64,000 bases of DNA from Saccharopolyspora oryzae (GCF_027853915.1 NZ_JAQGLA010000021.1:1-64000), one strand, 5' to 3'. Positions 34,508-44,780 are shown, counted from the stretch's first letter. Notes: generated from the letters alone by a model not told the origin. Translations and numbers: made by a program.

Positions 34508-35251
34508 TCACTCCTTCTTCCGGCGGAACAGGCCGAGGATCGGGTCGTAGCGGCGGTCCGCCACCCGCTCCTTGAGCGGGATCAGGGCGTTGTCGGTGAT
34601 GTGGATGTTCTCCGGGCAGACGTCCGTGCAGCACTTCGTGATGTTGCAGAGCCCCAGGCCGTGGTCCTCCTTGGCCTCCTCCGGGCGGCGCTCCGCTTCG
34701 TCGAGGGGGTGCATGTCCAGTTCCGCCACGCGCATCAGGAAGCGGGGGCCGGAGTACGCGTGCTTGTTGTCGTCGTGGTCGCGGATCACGTGGCACACGT
34801 TCTGGCACAGGAAGCACTCGATGCACTTGCGGAACTCCTGCGAGCGCTGGACGTCCACCTGCTGCATCCGGTACTCGCCCGGTTCCAGGCCCGCGGGCGG
34901 CTGGAACGCCGGGACCTCGCGGGCCTTCTCGTAGTTGTAGGACACGTCCGTCACCAGGTCTTTGACCAGCGGGAACGTGCGCATCGGGGTGACCGTGATC
35001 GTGTCGGACCGGTCGAAGGTGGACATCCGGGTCATGCACATCAGGCGGGGGCGGCCGTTGATCTCCGCCGAGCACGAACCGCACTTGCCCGCCTTGCAGT
35101 TCCACCGCACCGCCAGGTCCGGGCACTGGGTGGCCTGCAGCCGGTGGATGATGTCGAGCACCACCTCACCCTCGTTGACCTCGACGGTGTAGTCGCGCAG
35201 CTCGCCGTCGTCCGCGCCGCGCCACACCCGGAAGTGCGCCTGATATCCCAT
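34508..35251 (-). CDS. sdhB: Succinate dehydrogenase iron-sulfur subunit
   Basis: 247 residues. The plant-type 2Fe-2S motif CKAGKCGSCSAEING...C, the 4Fe-4S motif CIECFLCQNVC and the 3Fe-4S motif CNITKCCTDVCPE are all intact. It carries electrons from SdhA to the membrane anchor. The ATG overlaps the sdhA stop by one base (TGATG). The gene order and sequence resemble the mycobacterial Sdh1 set (Rv0247c-Rv0249c). Confidence 0.95.
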   Translation of the reverse strand: MGYQAHFRVWRGADDGELRDYTVEVNEGEVVLDIIHRLQATQCPDLAVRWNCKAGKCGSCSAEINGRPRLMCMTRMSTFDRSDTITVTPMRTFPLVKDLVTDVSYNYEKAREVPAFQPPAGLEPGEYRMQQVDVQRSQEFRKCIECFLCQNVCHVIRDHDDNKHAYSGPRFLMRVAELDMHPLDEAERRPEEAKEDHGLGLCNITKCCTDVCPENIHITDNALIPLKERVADRRYDPILGLFRRKKE

Positions 35252-37149
35252 CAGATTTCCCCAACCTGGACGTCTCCGAGCTCTTCTCCGGTGTAGTACT
35301 TGCGCAGTTCCTCCAGCTTGAACAGCTCCAGCAGGTCGTCGCGCATCGGCGGCTGCAGCTGCTCGACCACTTCCACCCGGTCGGCCACCAAGTCGCACAC
35401 CAGCAGCTTCCGGCGCCACTCGGCGTCCATCGCCGGGTGGTCGTCCCGGGTGTGACCGCCGCGGCTCTCGGTGCGCAGCAGCGCCGCGCGCGCCACGCAT
35501 TCGCTGACCAGCAGCATGTTCCGCAGGTCGAGGGCCAGGTGCCAGCCCGGGTTGAACTGGCGGTTGCCCTCGACCGCCAGGTGCTGCGCGCGGTCCTTGA
35601 TGTCGCGCAGCTTCTCCAGCGCCTGCCGCATCTCCTGGCCGCGGCGGATGATCCCGACCAGGTCGTTCATCACCTGCTGGAGTTCGGCGTGCAGGGAGTA
35701 CGGGTTCTCCCCAACCGGTTGGGACGACGCGGTGAACGGGTCCTGCGCCCGCCGGGCCGCAACGTCCACATCGGACTCGGCGATGCTCGGGCGGATGCCC
35801 AGCGAGGTCACGTAGCCGGCCGCTCCAGCACCCGCGCGGCGACCGAAGACCAGCAGGTCGGACAGCGAATTCCCGCCCAGGCGGTTGGATCCGTGCATCC
35901 CGCCCGCCACCTCGCCTGCGGCGAACAGCCCCGGCACCCGCGAGGCCGCGGTGTCCGGGTCGACCTCCACGCCGCCCATCACGTAGTGGCAGGTCGGGCC
36001 GACCTCCATCGCCTCCGCCGTGATGTCCACATCGGCCAGTTCCTTGAACTGGTGGTACATCGACGGCAGGCGTTGGGTGATCTTCTCCGCGGGCAGCCGG
36101 GTCGCCACGTCCAGGAAGACCCCGCCGTGCTCGGACCCGCGGCCCTCCTTGACCTCGTTGTTGATCGCCCGCGCCACCTCGTCGCGGGGCAGCAGCTCGG
36201 GCGGGCGGCGGTTGTTGTCCGGGTCGTCGTACCAGCGGTCCGCCTCGTCCTCGCTGTCGGCGTAGTTGTCCTTGAACACCTCGGGGATGTAGTCGAACAT
36301 GAACCGGTCGCCCTCGGAGTTGCGCAGCACTCCGCCGTCGCCGCGCACCGACTCGGTGACCAGGATTCCCTTCACGCTCGGCGGCCACACCATGCCGGTC
36401 GGGTGGAACTGGACGAACTCCATGTTGATCAGCGCCGCCCCGGCGCGCATCGCCAGCGCGTGCCCGTCGCCGGTGTACTCCCAGGAGTTGGAGGTGACCT
36501 TGAACGACTTGCCGATGCCGCCGGTCGCCACGATCACCGCGGGCGCCTCGAACACCACGAACCGCCCGGACTCGCGCCAGTACCCGAACGCGCCGGAGAT
36601 CCGGCCGTCGTCCTTGAGCAGCTCGGTGACCGTGCACTCCTGGAACACCTTGATCCGCGCCTCGTAGTCGCCGAAGTCGGCGTGGTCCTCCTGCTGCAGC
36701 GACACGATCTTCTGCTGCAGCGTGCGGATCAGCTCCAGCCCGGTGCGGTCGCCGACGTGCGCCAGCCGCGGGTACTCGTGGCCGCCGAAGTTGCGCTGGC
36801 TGATCCGCCCGTCCGCGGTGCGGTCGAACAGCGCGCCGTAGGTCTCCAGCTCCCACACCCGCTGCGGCGCTTCCTTCGCGTGCAGCTCGGCCATCCGCCA
36901 GTTGTTCAGGAACTTCCCGCCCCGCATGGTGTCCCGGAAGTGCACCTGCCAGTTGTCGCGGGAGTTGACGTTGCCCATCGAGGCCGCGATGCCGCCTTCG
37001 GCCATCACCGTGTGCGCTTTGCCGAACAACGACTTGCACACCACGGCGGTGCGCAGGCCCTGCGACCGGGTCTCGATCGCCGCGCGCAGACCTGCGCCAC
37101 CGGCGCCGATCACGACGACGTCGTACTCGTGCCGTTCGATCTCCACCAT
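35251..37149 (-). CDS. sdhA: Succinate dehydrogenase flavoprotein subunit
   Basis: 632 residues. The FAD motif VVVIGAGGAGLRAAIE is at the N-terminus. The His expected to carry covalent FAD is in KAHTVMAEGGIAASMG. Active-site residues are in FHPTGMVWPPSVKGILVTESVRGDGG, with the second FAD site GGMHGSNRLGGNSLSDLLVFGRRAG. It oxidises succinate to fumarate. sdhC lies 10 nt upstream and sdhB overlaps downstream, giving one operon. Confidence 0.96.
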   Translation of the reverse strand: MVEIERHEYDVVVIGAGGAGLRAAIETRSQGLRTAVVCKSLFGKAHTVMAEGGIAASMGNVNSRDNWQVHFRDTMRGGKFLNNWRMAELHAKEAPQRVWELETYGALFDRTADGRISQRNFGGHEYPRLAHVGDRTGLELIRTLQQKIVSLQQEDHADFGDYEARIKVFQECTVTELLKDDGRISGAFGYWRESGRFVVFEAPAVIVATGGIGKSFKVTSNSWEYTGDGHALAMRAGAALINMEFVQFHPTGMVWPPSVKGILVTESVRGDGGVLRNSEGDRFMFDYIPEVFKDNYADSEDEADRWYDDPDNNRRPPELLPRDEVARAINNEVKEGRGSEHGGVFLDVATRLPAEKITQRLPSMYHQFKELADVDITAEAMEVGPTCHYVMGGVEVDPDTAASRVPGLFAAGEVAGGMHGSNRLGGNSLSDLLVFGRRAGAGAAGYVTSLGIRPSIAESDVDVAARRAQDPFTASSQPVGENPYSLHAELQQVMNDLVGIIRRGQEMRQALEKLRDIKDRAQHLAVEGNRQFNPGWHLALDLRNMLLVSECVARAALLRTESRGGHTRDDHPAMDAEWRRKLLVCDLVADRVEVVEQLQPPMRDDLLELFKLEELRKYYTGEELGDVQVGEI

Positions 37150-37159
37150 CTACGTCCTT

Positions 37160-37960
37160 CTAGTTGAACAACCGGGGATCTGAGAGCGCGCCGCTGGCCA
37201 CCAGCATCACGTAGAGGTCGACCAGGGCGACCGAAACCAGTGATGACCAGGCGAGCAGCATGTGCTTGCCGTTGAGCCAGGTGACCTTGGTCCAGAACCA
37301 GTAGCGCACCGGGTGCTTGGAGAAGTGGTTGATCCGGCCGCCGATCAGGTGCCGGCAGGAGTGGCAGGACAGCGTGTACGACCACAGCAGCACCACGTTG
37401 ACCACCATCAGCAGGCTGCCGAGCCCGATGCCGAAACCGCCGTCGGCACCGCGGAAGGCGATCACCGTGTCGTAGGTGAGCACCGCCGCCACGATCAGCG
37501 CCGCGTAGAAGAAGTAGCGGTGCACGTTCTGCATGATCAGCGGGAAGCGGGTTTCGCCGGAGTAGCGGCGGTGCGGTTCGGCGACCGCGCAGGCCGGCGG
37601 CGACGCCCAGAACGACCGGTAGTAGGCCTTCCGGTAGTAGTAGCAGGTCAGCCGGAAGCCGAGGACGAACGGCAGCACGAAGATCGGCGGCGGCACGAAC
37701 GGCCCGAGGTCGGGGGCCGGCTGACCCCAGTGGCTGGCGCCCGGCACGCAGGCCGTGGACAGGCACGGCGAGTAGAACGGCGCCAGGTAGTGGTACTCGG
37801 GAACCCAGTACCACTGGTTCATGAACGTGCGGATCACGCCGTAGATCACGAACGCGAGCAGCGCGAGGAAGGTGACCAGCGGCGGCACCCACCACCGGTC
37901 GGTGCGCAGGGTTCGCACGGAGATCCGTGCCCGGCCGGTGGCGGAAGGGGGAGCGGACAT
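37160..37960 (-). CDS. sdhC: Succinate dehydrogenase membrane anchor subunit (Sdh1-type, five helices)
   Basis: 266 residues with five membrane helices. It replaces the usual SdhC and SdhD pair, as in Sdh1-type complexes. A Cys-containing loop CLSTACVPGASHWGQPAP and the segment LSCHSCRHLIGGRINHFSKHPV after the fourth helix are characteristic. It probably passes electrons to menaquinone. It is the first gene of the sdh operon. Confidence 0.9.
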   Translation of the reverse strand: MSAPPSATGRARISVRTLRTDRWWVPPLVTFLALLAFVIYGVIRTFMNQWYWVPEYHYLAPFYSPCLSTACVPGASHWGQPAPDLGPFVPPPIFVLPFVLGFRLTCYYYRKAYYRSFWASPPACAVAEPHRRYSGETRFPLIMQNVHRYFFYAALIVAAVLTYDTVIAFRGADGGFGIGLGSLLMVVNVVLLWSYTLSCHSCRHLIGGRINHFSKHPVRYWFWTKVTWLNGKHMLLAWSSLVSVALVDLYVMLVASGALSDPRLFN

Positions 37961-38020
37961 TCAAAGACCTCGTTGTCAGTTTTTGTCCGGGGAGGTGCTC
38001 ACCTGACGTTGCGGGCGGTC

Positions 38021-38305
38021 CTACTGTTCGGCGCGGCCTCCCAGGCCCTCGTCGTCGGCGTCCTGCCACAGCGACGGGTCGTAGGGGGTGTCGGGCACGA
38101 CCACGACTTCCTCGGACTCGACGCCGCGGCGCTGGGCCGGCAGAGCGGTGGAGAGCTCGGCGACGTCGATGTCGAGGCGCTCCACGTCGTTGTGCAGGCG
38201 GCGCACGGCTGGGGCGTCGCCGTATCGGGCGTGCAGGACGGCGACGCTGCTGCGCAGCTGCGTCATGACGCGCTGGAGTTCGGCCAGTTCGGTGGTCGTG
38301 GCCAT
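38021..38305 (-). CDS. Small coiled-coil protein upstream of the sdh operon
   Basis: 94 residues. The first 55 form a helix with heptad pattern (ELAELQRVMTQLRSSVAVLH and RLHNDVERLDIDVAEL), followed by an acidic, disordered tail. No family recognised. It ends 61 nt before sdhC on the same strand, so it may be co-transcribed, with unknown function. Confidence 0.6.
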   Translation of the reverse strand: MATTTELAELQRVMTQLRSSVAVLHARYGDAPAVRRLHNDVERLDIDVAELSTALPAQRRGVESEEVVVVPDTPYDPSLWQDADDEGLGGRAEQ

Positions 38306-38428
38306 CGGCGAACACCTCTTCCGCCATCAGGGGTGGCTCTTTACTGCACCGACTCTGCCCCCAACCAGATGGTGTGACAAGCGCCACAAAGCTGATCTCG
38401 GCCAGGTTCCCCCGCTCGAGCCATCGCG

Positions 38429-39085
38429 CTAGGACGAGCGGTCGGCGATGGCCGCCAAACCCGCGAGCAACGGCTGCAAGCCCAACTCGAACTGGTCGTC
38501 GAAGCTCAGCCCCCGGGTCAGCCGCGCGGAGGACACCACGTGCGGGAAGTCCTCCTCCGGCAGGGACTCCATCGGCGAGACCGCGCCGCTGCGGGAATCC
38601 CGCGCGACCAGGTCGATCTGCGCGAAGCCGATCGCGTAGCCGAAGACCAAGCGCGCCCCGCCCACGAGGTCGACGCCGCGCAGTCCCGCGTCGTGCAGCG
38701 CGCGCATCACCGCTTCCGGCAGCCGCAGCGACTCCGGGTCGCTGTACTCGCGGAGCGCGACCAGCGGGGTCGCGTTGGGATGGCGGACGATCAGCCCCCG
38801 AACGCTGTGCGCCAGCGCGGTGATCCGCTCGCGCCAGGGCAGCGCCGCGTCCGGGACCTCCAGCTCGGCCAGCAGCCGCTCGATGACCAGCCGTTCCAGC
38901 TCCGCGCGGTCGGCCACGTGGTGGTACAGGCTCATCTTCCCGACGCCGAGCCGCTCGGACACCGCGCGCATGGAAAGTCCCACGTGACCGGACTCGTCGA
39001 GGATCTCCAGCGCTGTCGCGAGCACCGCTTCGCGGGTCAGCTTCGGCGGGCGACCACGGCGGCGCGGGGCATCTGACGTCGTCAC
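38429..39085 (-). CDS. TetR-family repressor
   Basis: 218 residues, GTG start. The N-terminal helix-turn-helix LREAVLATALEILDESGHVGLSMRAVSERLGVGKMSLYHHV type sequence is standard, with TetR_C-like ligand domain after residue 80. It is divergent from the flavin oxidoreductase gene, whose start lies inside a perfect 12-bp inverted repeat, so it most likely represses that gene and itself. The ligand is unknown. Confidence 0.92.
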   Translation of the reverse strand: MTTSDAPRRRGRPPKLTREAVLATALEILDESGHVGLSMRAVSERLGVGKMSLYHHVADRAELERLVIERLLAELEVPDAALPWRERITALAHSVRGLIVRHPNATPLVALREYSDPESLRLPEAVMRALHDAGLRGVDLVGGARLVFGYAIGFAQIDLVARDSRSGAVSPMESLPEEDFPHVVSSARLTRGLSFDDQFELGLQPLLAGLAAIADRSS

Positions 39086-39123
39086 CCGCCCAACTTATCC
39101 CTCGACTCCCCCCGAACCCCGCT

Positions 39124-39154
39124 GCTATTTTTCGTACATGCGACGAAAAATAGC
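39124..39154. promoter_or_regulatory. Perfect inverted repeat over the start codon, TetR operator
   Basis: GCTATTTTTCGT (39124-39135) and ACGAAAAATAGC (39143-39154) are exact inverse complements with a 7-nt centre that contains the ATG at 39138. The right arm encodes residues 2-6 of the oxidoreductase. Its AT-rich make-up stands out, and it lies 38 nt from the divergent TetR start. Confidence 0.85.
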
Positions 39155-40142
39155 GGCGGGGCTCGTCCTGTTCACTGACTCGTTCGGCACCGCCGGCAGC
39201 CGCGAGACCTACGACCGGGCGCTCGACTACGCCCGCGAAGCCGAGCAGCACGGCTGGGACGAGCTCTGGACGACCGAGCACCACTTCAACCCCAGGGCGC
39301 TCAACTCCGCCGCCCTGGCGATGGCGGGATTCCTGCTCGGCCGCACGAAGCTGCACGTCGGAACGGCTGTGTGCGTGCTGCCCAACCACCACCCGCTCGC
39401 GCTCGCCGAGCAGACCTCGGTGCTCCAGCACCTCTCCGGCGACCGCTTCACGCTGGGCGTCGGGCGCGGCCAGCCGCTGATCGACCAGGAGGTGTTCGGC
39501 ACCGGGATCGCCGGGTTCCGCGACATCGCCGAGCCCGTGGCGCTGCTCGAAGAAGCGCTGCGGCAGGGACGCGCGAAGGGCAGCGGCGAGCGGTACCAGT
39601 TCGACGAAGTCGCGATCACGCCGGAACCGCCTGCCCGCCGGGTTCCGTTCGTGCTGGCGTCCTCGTCCCCGGAATCAGCCCGGCTGGCGGGCCGCCTCGG
39701 ACTCCCCGTGCTGCTCGGCCCGTTCATCGACGTGCCGACCAAGCGCACCGTGCTCGACGCGCACGCCGCCGCGGCTGCCGAGCACGGCCACCAGCTGGAT
39801 CCGCAGGACAACATCGACTCGGCGTACTTCGCCGTCGCCGACGACACCCCGACCGCGGAGCAGCTGCTGACCACCGGCATCGCCGACGCCGAGCTGCAGA
39901 TCGCGGAGTTCGGCAAACCACTGGTCGAACGCCCGGCGCCGACCGCCGAGCAAGCCCTCGCCGGAGCCGCGGCGCTGACCGGCTGCCACATCGCCGGCGA
40001 CGTCGCGGAATGCCGCAGGCGCCTGGCCGAGCGGGCGTCGGAACTGGGCGTCGGCCGCGTCCTGCTGATGCCCGAGGGCGCCGGATCCCACGAAGCAACG
40101 CTGCGCACGATCCGTGCGGCCTCGCAGGTGTTCCACCCCTGA
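39138..40142 (+). CDS. LLM-class flavin-dependent oxidoreductase
   Basis: 334 residues. Bacterial-luciferase-like alpha/beta barrel: TEHHFNP, VGTAVCVLPNHHPLALAEQ and GDRFTLGVGRGQ are F420/FMN family marks. It probably reduces or monooxygenates a small molecule with reduced flavin. A TetR gene stands divergent and an inverted repeat covers the start, so it is probably substrate-induced. Confidence 0.9.
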   Translation: MRRKIAAGLVLFTDSFGTAGSRETYDRALDYAREAEQHGWDELWTTEHHFNPRALNSAALAMAGFLLGRTKLHVGTAVCVLPNHHPLALAEQTSVLQHLSGDRFTLGVGRGQPLIDQEVFGTGIAGFRDIAEPVALLEEALRQGRAKGSGERYQFDEVAITPEPPARRVPFVLASSSPESARLAGRLGLPVLLGPFIDVPTKRTVLDAHAAAAAEHGHQLDPQDNIDSAYFAVADDTPTAEQLLTTGIADAELQIAEFGKPLVERPAPTAEQALAGAAALTGCHIAGDVAECRRRLAERASELGVGRVLLMPEGAGSHEATLRTIRAASQVFHP

Positions 40143-40395
40143 CCGGACGGTCCATTTCGGACACTCGCGCGGCCGCGGGTCATCCGTTGTGGTGACCGCT
40201 GGAGCGTGCAACGCTGGGAGCACTCCGGATCGACGGCGCCAGCTGCTCGGCGACGCGGTGAACGCCGCGCGGACGCGTCGGGACGACGGCGCAAAGTGGA
40301 CGGCAAAAGTCGTGGCGAGTCTTGTGGATCGCCATTCGCACCAGCAGACTGACTGGTCGGTTCCCGAAACTGATCGTTCTGACTGCGAGGCAGCA

Positions 40396-42654
40396 TTGAG
40401 CATTCTCGGCACCCGGGTAGAACGCCGTGAAGACCCGCGCCTTCTCACCGCCGGCGGGACCTACGTCGACGACCTGCGCGAGCCAGAGCTGGACGGGGCG
40501 CTGCACGTGACCTTCGTGCGCAGCCCGCTGGCGCACGCCAGGATCACCGAGATCGACACCGACGAGGCCAGAGCCCTGCCCGGCGTGCTCGGCGTGTTCA
40601 CCGGCGCCGACGTCGACCTCCCCGCCTTCCCGCCGGACGGCGGCATCAGCGGCCCGCCACCAGCGGCGATGGAACGCCCGCACCTGGCCCGCGAAGTCGT
40701 CCGCTACGTCGGGGAACCGGTGGCCGCGGTGGTCACCGAGACCCGCGCCCAGGGCGAGGACGCCGCCGAGGCCATCTCGGTCGACTACGACCCGCTGGAC
40801 CCGGTGGTCGACGTCGACGACGCCCTGCGCGACGAGGTCCTGCTGTTCGCCGACGCCGGCACCAACATCACCGGCACCAGCGGTGAGCTGGACGAATCGC
40901 TGTTCGCCGACTGCGAGGTCGTGGTCAGCAAGCAGATCGAGAACCAGCGGCTGGCCGCCGCGCCGCTGGAGGTCCGCACCGCGGCCTGCGCCTGGGCCGG
41001 CGACAAGGTCACCGTGTGGCTGTCCAACCAGAACGCGCAGAGCTGCCGCGACGCGCTGATGGCCAACCTCGGGCTGCCGCGCGAGCAGGTCCGGGTGATC
41101 ACGCCCGACGTCGGCGGCGGGTTCGGCGCCAAGATCGGCATCGACCAGGAGGCCGCGCTGCTGCCCTTCCTGGCCAAGCAGGTCGGGCGCCCGGTCAAGT
41201 GGGTGGAGAGCCGCAGCGAGAACCTGCTCGGGATGACCCACGGCCGCGCGCAGCGGCAGGTGGTGACCATCGGCGGTCGCCGCGACGGCACGGTGCTCGC
41301 CTACCAGCTCGACCTCGTGCAGGACGTCGGCGCCTACCCGCGGATGGGCGCGTTCCTGCCGCTGTTCACCCGGTTCATGACCAGCGGCGTCTACGACATC
41401 CCGAAGGTGCAGTCGCGGGCCCGCGCGGTGGTCACCAACACCACCCCGATCGGCGCCTACCGCGGCGCGGGACGACCGGAGGCAACCGCGGCCGTCGAAC
41501 GGGCGATGGACCTGTTCGCCGCCGAGATCGGCGTCGACCCGGCCGAGGTGCGGCGCCGCAACCTGGTGCGTCCCGAGCAGTTCCCGTTCGACACGCCGGG
41601 CGGGATGACCTACGACACCGGCGAGTACATCAAGGGCCTCGACGCGGTGCTGGAAGCCGCCGACTACGAGGCCCTCCGCGAGGAGCAGGCCAAGCGCCGG
41701 GCCGAGGGCTCCACCCGCCAGCTGGGCATCGGCCTGGCCAGCTACGTGGAGATCACCGCGCCGAACAACACCGAGGGCGAGACCGGGCGCGTGGAGATCC
41801 GCCCGGACGGCAGCGCCCTGGTGCTCACCGGCAGCTCCGCGCACGGGCAGGGCCACTGGACGTCCTTCGCGATGCTGGTGTCCGAGCAGCTGGGCATCGA
41901 CCTGGACAAGATCGAGGTCGTGCACGGCGACACCGACCTGATCCCCGAGGGCGTGGGCACGATGGGCTCGCGGTCGCTGCAGCTGGGCGGGTCGGCGGTG
42001 CACCGGGCGGCCGTGGACGTCAAGGACAAGGCGCGCAAGCTGGCCGCCGAGCTGATCGAGATCGACGAAGCCGACCTCGAGCTGACCGAGGGCAAGTGGC
42101 AGGTGCGCGGCACGCCGAACATCGCGCTGTCCTGGGCGGAGCTGGCGGAGAAGTCCGAGGAGGTGCTCGCCTCCGACGTGCGGTTCACCGAGGACCGGCC
42201 GACGTTCCCGTTCGGCTCGCACCTCGCGGTCGTCGAGGTCGACACCGAGACCGGCAAGGTCGACTACCTGCGGCACGTGACCGTCGACGACGCCGGGACG
42301 ATCCTCAACCCGATCCTCACCGAGGGCCAGCGCCACGGCGGCATCGCCCAGGGCGCCGCGCAAGCACTGCTCGAGGAGGTCTCCTACGACGCCGACGGCA
42401 ACCCGCAGAACGCCAACCTCGCCGACTACGCCTTCATCACCGCGGCCGAGCTGCCCAGCTTCGAGCTGCTCACGATGGAAACCCCGACCACGCTCAACCC
42501 GTTGGGGGTGAAGGGGATCGGCGAAGCGGGCACCATCGGGGCCACCCCCGCGGTGCAGAACGCGGTGGTGGACGCCCTCGCCCACCTCGGCGTCCGGCAC
42601 ATCGACATGCCGACCACGCCCGAACGGGTGTGGCGGGCGATCAACGAGGCATAG
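40396..42654 (+). CDS. Molybdenum hydroxylase large subunit, form II CoxL/xanthine dehydrogenase type
   Basis: 752 residues. The N-terminal motif [22 protein letters not shown], the Mo-cofactor segments [21 protein letters not shown] and the active-site loop [12 protein letters not shown] are clear. The last is the form II version (AYRGAGR), not the AYxCSFR of CO-oxidising enzymes, so CO is not the expected substrate. The catalytic Glu is in [13 protein letters not shown] 40396 with GCGAGG 5 nt before gives the usual start; the frame is open upstream to 40114 but lacks family sequence. The small and FAD subunits follow. Confidence 0.9.
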   Translation: MSILGTRVERREDPRLLTAGGTYVDDLREPELDGALHVTFVRSPLAHARITEIDTDEARALPGVLGVFTGADVDLPAFPPDGGISGPPPAAMERPHLAREVVRYVGEPVAAVVTETRAQGEDAAEAISVDYDPLDPVVDVDDALRDEVLLFADAGTNITGTSGELDESLFADCEVVVSKQIENQRLAAAPLEVRTAACAWAGDKVTVWLSNQNAQSCRDALMANLGLPREQVRVITPDVGGGFGAKIGIDQEAALLPFLAKQVGRPVKWVESRSENLLGMTHGRAQRQVVTIGGRRDGTVLAYQLDLVQDVGAYPRMGAFLPLFTRFMTSGVYDIPKVQSRARAVVTNTTPIGAYRGAGRPEATAAVERAMDLFAAEIGVDPAEVRRRNLVRPEQFPFDTPGGMTYDTGEYIKGLDAVLEAADYEALREEQAKRRAEGSTRQLGIGLASYVEITAPNNTEGETGRVEIRPDGSALVLTGSSAHGQGHWTSFAMLVSEQLGIDLDKIEVVHGDTDLIPEGVGTMGSRSLQLGGSAVHRAAVDVKDKARKLAAELIEIDEADLELTEGKWQVRGTPNIALSWAELAEKSEEVLASDVRFTEDRPTFPFGSHLAVVEVDTETGKVDYLRHVTVDDAGTILNPILTEGQRHGGIAQGAAQALLEEVSYDADGNPQNANLADYAFITAAELPSFELLTMETPTTLNPLGVKGIGEAGTIGATPAVQNAVVDALAHLGVRHIDMPTTPERVWRAINEA

Positions 42655-42738
42655 AAGACCGGTGGAATTGGTTCAGGTGAAGTGATCAGCCGTTTCCCGA
42701 CGGCCGCTCATCCCGCCACGTGCTTAGGAGTTCCATTC

Positions 42739-43212
42739 GTGCAAGTTTCGATCAACGTCAACGGCGAGCAGCGCAGCCACGAGGTCGAGGACCGCACCCT
42801 GCTCGTCCAGTACCTGCGGGACAACTGCGAACTGACCGGCACCAACATCGGTTGCGACACCACGTCCTGCGGCGCGTGCACGGTGCTGCTCGACGGCGAG
42901 TCGGTGAAGTCGTGCACCGTGCTGGCCGCCCAGGTGGACGGCCAGGAGGTGACCACCATCGAAGGCCTCGCCGACGGCGAGCAGCTGCACCCGATGCAGC
43001 GCGCGTTCCAGAAGGAGCACGGCCTGCAGTGCGGGTTCTGCACCCCGGGCATGGTGATGGCTTCGGTGTCCCTGGTCGAGGAGAACCCGAACCCGACGGA
43101 GGCCGACGTGCGCGCCGGGCTCGAGGGCAACCTCTGCCGCTGCACCGGGTACCACAACATCGTCCGCGCCGTGCTCAGCGCGGCCGAGGAGAAGTCGGGG
43201 GCCGCGGAATGA
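42739..43212 (+). CDS. Molybdenum hydroxylase 2Fe-2S small subunit
   Basis: 157 residues from GTG 42739 behind TAGGAG. The first cluster site is [15 protein letters not shown], the second [11 protein letters not shown] with CRCTGYHNI. It passes electrons from the Mo site to FAD. The stop overlaps the FAD-subunit start (ATGA). Confidence 0.94.
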   Translation: MQVSINVNGEQRSHEVEDRTLLVQYLRDNCELTGTNIGCDTTSCGACTVLLDGESVKSCTVLAAQVDGQEVTTIEGLADGEQLHPMQRAFQKEHGLQCGFCTPGMVMASVSLVEENPNPTEADVRAGLEGNLCRCTGYHNIVRAVLSAAEEKSGAAE

Positions 43213-44030
43213 TCCCTGCCGCGTTCACCTACAAGAAGGCCGGTTCCGTCGAGGAGGCGCTGGGCCTGCTCGCCGAGCACGGCGACGACGCGAAGCTGCT
43301 GGCCGGCGGGCACTCCCTGCTGCCGCTGATGAAGCTGCGGCTGGCGGTGCCGGAAGTGCTGATCGACGTCGGCGGGCTGCGCGAGCTGTCCTACGTCCGC
43401 GAGGACGGCGACCAGATCCGCATCGGCGCGCTGACCCGGCACCACGACCTGGAGCACTCCGAGCTGCTGCAGCGGGAAGTACCGCTGCTGGCGCACGCGG
43501 CGGGCACCATCGGTGACCCGCAGGTCCGCCACCGCGGCACGATCGGCGGCTCCCTGGTGCACGGCGACCCGGCCTCGGACCTGCCCGCGGTGGCGCTGGC
43601 GCTGGACGCGGTGCTGGTCGCGCAGGGTCCGTCCGGCACGCGGGAGATCCCGGCGACGGAGTTCTTCACCGACTTCTTCGAAACGGCGCTCGGCGAGGAC
43701 GAGCTGCTGGTGGAGATCCGGGTGGCCAAGAACCCGGCGCAGGGCTGGGACTTCCAGAAGTTCACCAAGCGCGCGATCGACTGGGCCGTGGTCGGCGTGG
43801 CCGTCGCGGGCCAGCGCGTGGCCCTGGTGAACATGGGCCCGGCGCCGATGCGAGCGCGCGGTGTCGAGGAGGCCTTGGCGAGCGGTGCGAGCCCGGCCGA
43901 GGCCGCGGAGCGAGCGGCGGAGGACACCTCCCCGCCGGACCAGGCGAGTGCGAGCGCGACCTACCGCAAGCACCTGGCGAAGGTCCTGGTCCGCAGGGCC
44001 CTGGAAAACGCGGCAGCCCGCCGCGCATGA
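43209..44030 (+). CDS. Molybdenum hydroxylase FAD-binding medium subunit
   Basis: 273 residues. FAD motifs [15 protein letters not shown] and [18 protein letters not shown] are intact, with a C-terminal CO_deh_flav_C domain. The cluster order is large-small-medium. No maturation gene (CoxDEFG or XdhC) is near, so the cofactor genes must be elsewhere. Confidence 0.93.
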   Translation: MIPAAFTYKKAGSVEEALGLLAEHGDDAKLLAGGHSLLPLMKLRLAVPEVLIDVGGLRELSYVREDGDQIRIGALTRHHDLEHSELLQREVPLLAHAAGTIGDPQVRHRGTIGGSLVHGDPASDLPAVALALDAVLVAQGPSGTREIPATEFFTDFFETALGEDELLVEIRVAKNPAQGWDFQKFTKRAIDWAVVGVAVAGQRVALVNMGPAPMRARGVEEALASGASPAEAAERAAEDTSPPDQASASATYRKHLAKVLVRRALENAAARRA

Positions 44031-44036
44031 CGAGGT

Positions 44037-44069
44037 GAGGGCACCCGCGACCAGGTCGCGGGTGCCCTC
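44037..44069 (+). terminator. Strong hairpin terminator after the Mo-hydroxylase operon
   Basis: GAGGGCACCCGCGACC (44037-44052) and its exact complement (44054-44069) fold into a long stem, followed by GTTCAT. It starts 7 nt after the last stop of the operon. Confidence 0.85.
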
Positions 44070-44214
44070 GTTCATCCCCCGAGCGAGCACCACGCCTTTC
44101 CCCGCCATATCAACGGAAATCAGGCGCTCGACTTCTTGGAATCGCGCCCGTCCCGGGGCGGCGGCGAAGTCCGCCCTCGCTGTCGCCGCCGTCGTGGTCG
44201 CGTTCGTGCTGGTG

Positions 44215-44547
44215 TCAGGCGGGGTTGCCCGTCACGTGGGTGACGAGCAGGGTCACACCCGCCTCGCCGCCGCAGTCGACCAGCACGGGTCCCACCCCGT
44301 TGCCGACCGTCTCGCGGAGCTTCGCCCTGGCCTCGAACCGCTCGGGGCCGGACTCGATGATCTCGACGTCCTCCAGGACCGGCCGCCCGTCGACACCGCT
44401 GACGACGGCCCGCAGTCCGGTACCGCCGCCGCAGTGACCGGTGATCGTCACCTCCTGGCCCCGTTCGGTCGTCGGATTGGGCGTCACCTGCACCGCGGCA
44501 CGCGCACCCTCGGGCATCGAGGCACTGCTCTCCTGCGTGAAAGCCAC
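44215..44547 (-). CDS. Small protein of unknown function with Ig-like segment
   Basis: 110 residues, GTG start behind AAGGAG at 6 nt. Pattern VQVTPNPTTERGQEVTITGHCGG resembles extracellular bacterial Ig-like domains with a Cys pair, but there is no signal peptide at this start. Either the domain is cytosolic, or the true N-terminus was lost upstream. No family assigned. Confidence 0.5.
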   Translation of the reverse strand: MAFTQESSASMPEGARAAVQVTPNPTTERGQEVTITGHCGGGTGLRAVVSGVDGRPVLEDVEIIESGPERFEARAKLRETVGNGVGPVLVDCGGEAGVTLLVTHVTGNPA

Positions 44548-44712
44548 GCACTCTCCTTCTCGTGATGAGTTCGGATCGCATCAGCTGCCGCTCTCCGGCC
44601 GCCGACACCGCTCAGCTTTCGCGATCCGGGTGCCGCGGGACATCAGGGATCGCCCGGGGACGTCCCTGATCAGTCCCGAGAACTCGGCTGAACCTCGCGG
44701 CTGGCATTTCCG

Positions 44713-44780
44713 CAGGTGGGGACCCGTGAGTCTTTTGTGGTGTTATAGCGCCCCAAAAGACTCACGGGGCTTGACCTGCG
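44713..44780. repeat. GCTATAGC-family hairpin (copy 2)
   Basis: Left half CCGCAGGTGGGGACCCGTGAG and right half CTCACGGGGC...ACCTGCGG pair across AAAGACT-type and TTATAGC sequences; the arms match the copies at 7091 and 52351. The right arm holds the stop codon of the IMPase-like gene (44762-44764). Confidence 0.85.

Noticed and set aside
34508-37039. 843-residue frame joining sdhB to sequence antisense-like to sdhA
   Set aside because: The sdhA frame carries all family motifs; only the last 247 residues of the long frame are real (SdhB).
40396-44030. CO dehydrogenase
   Set aside because: The active-site loop is AYRGAGR (form II), not AYxCSFR, and maturation genes are missing.
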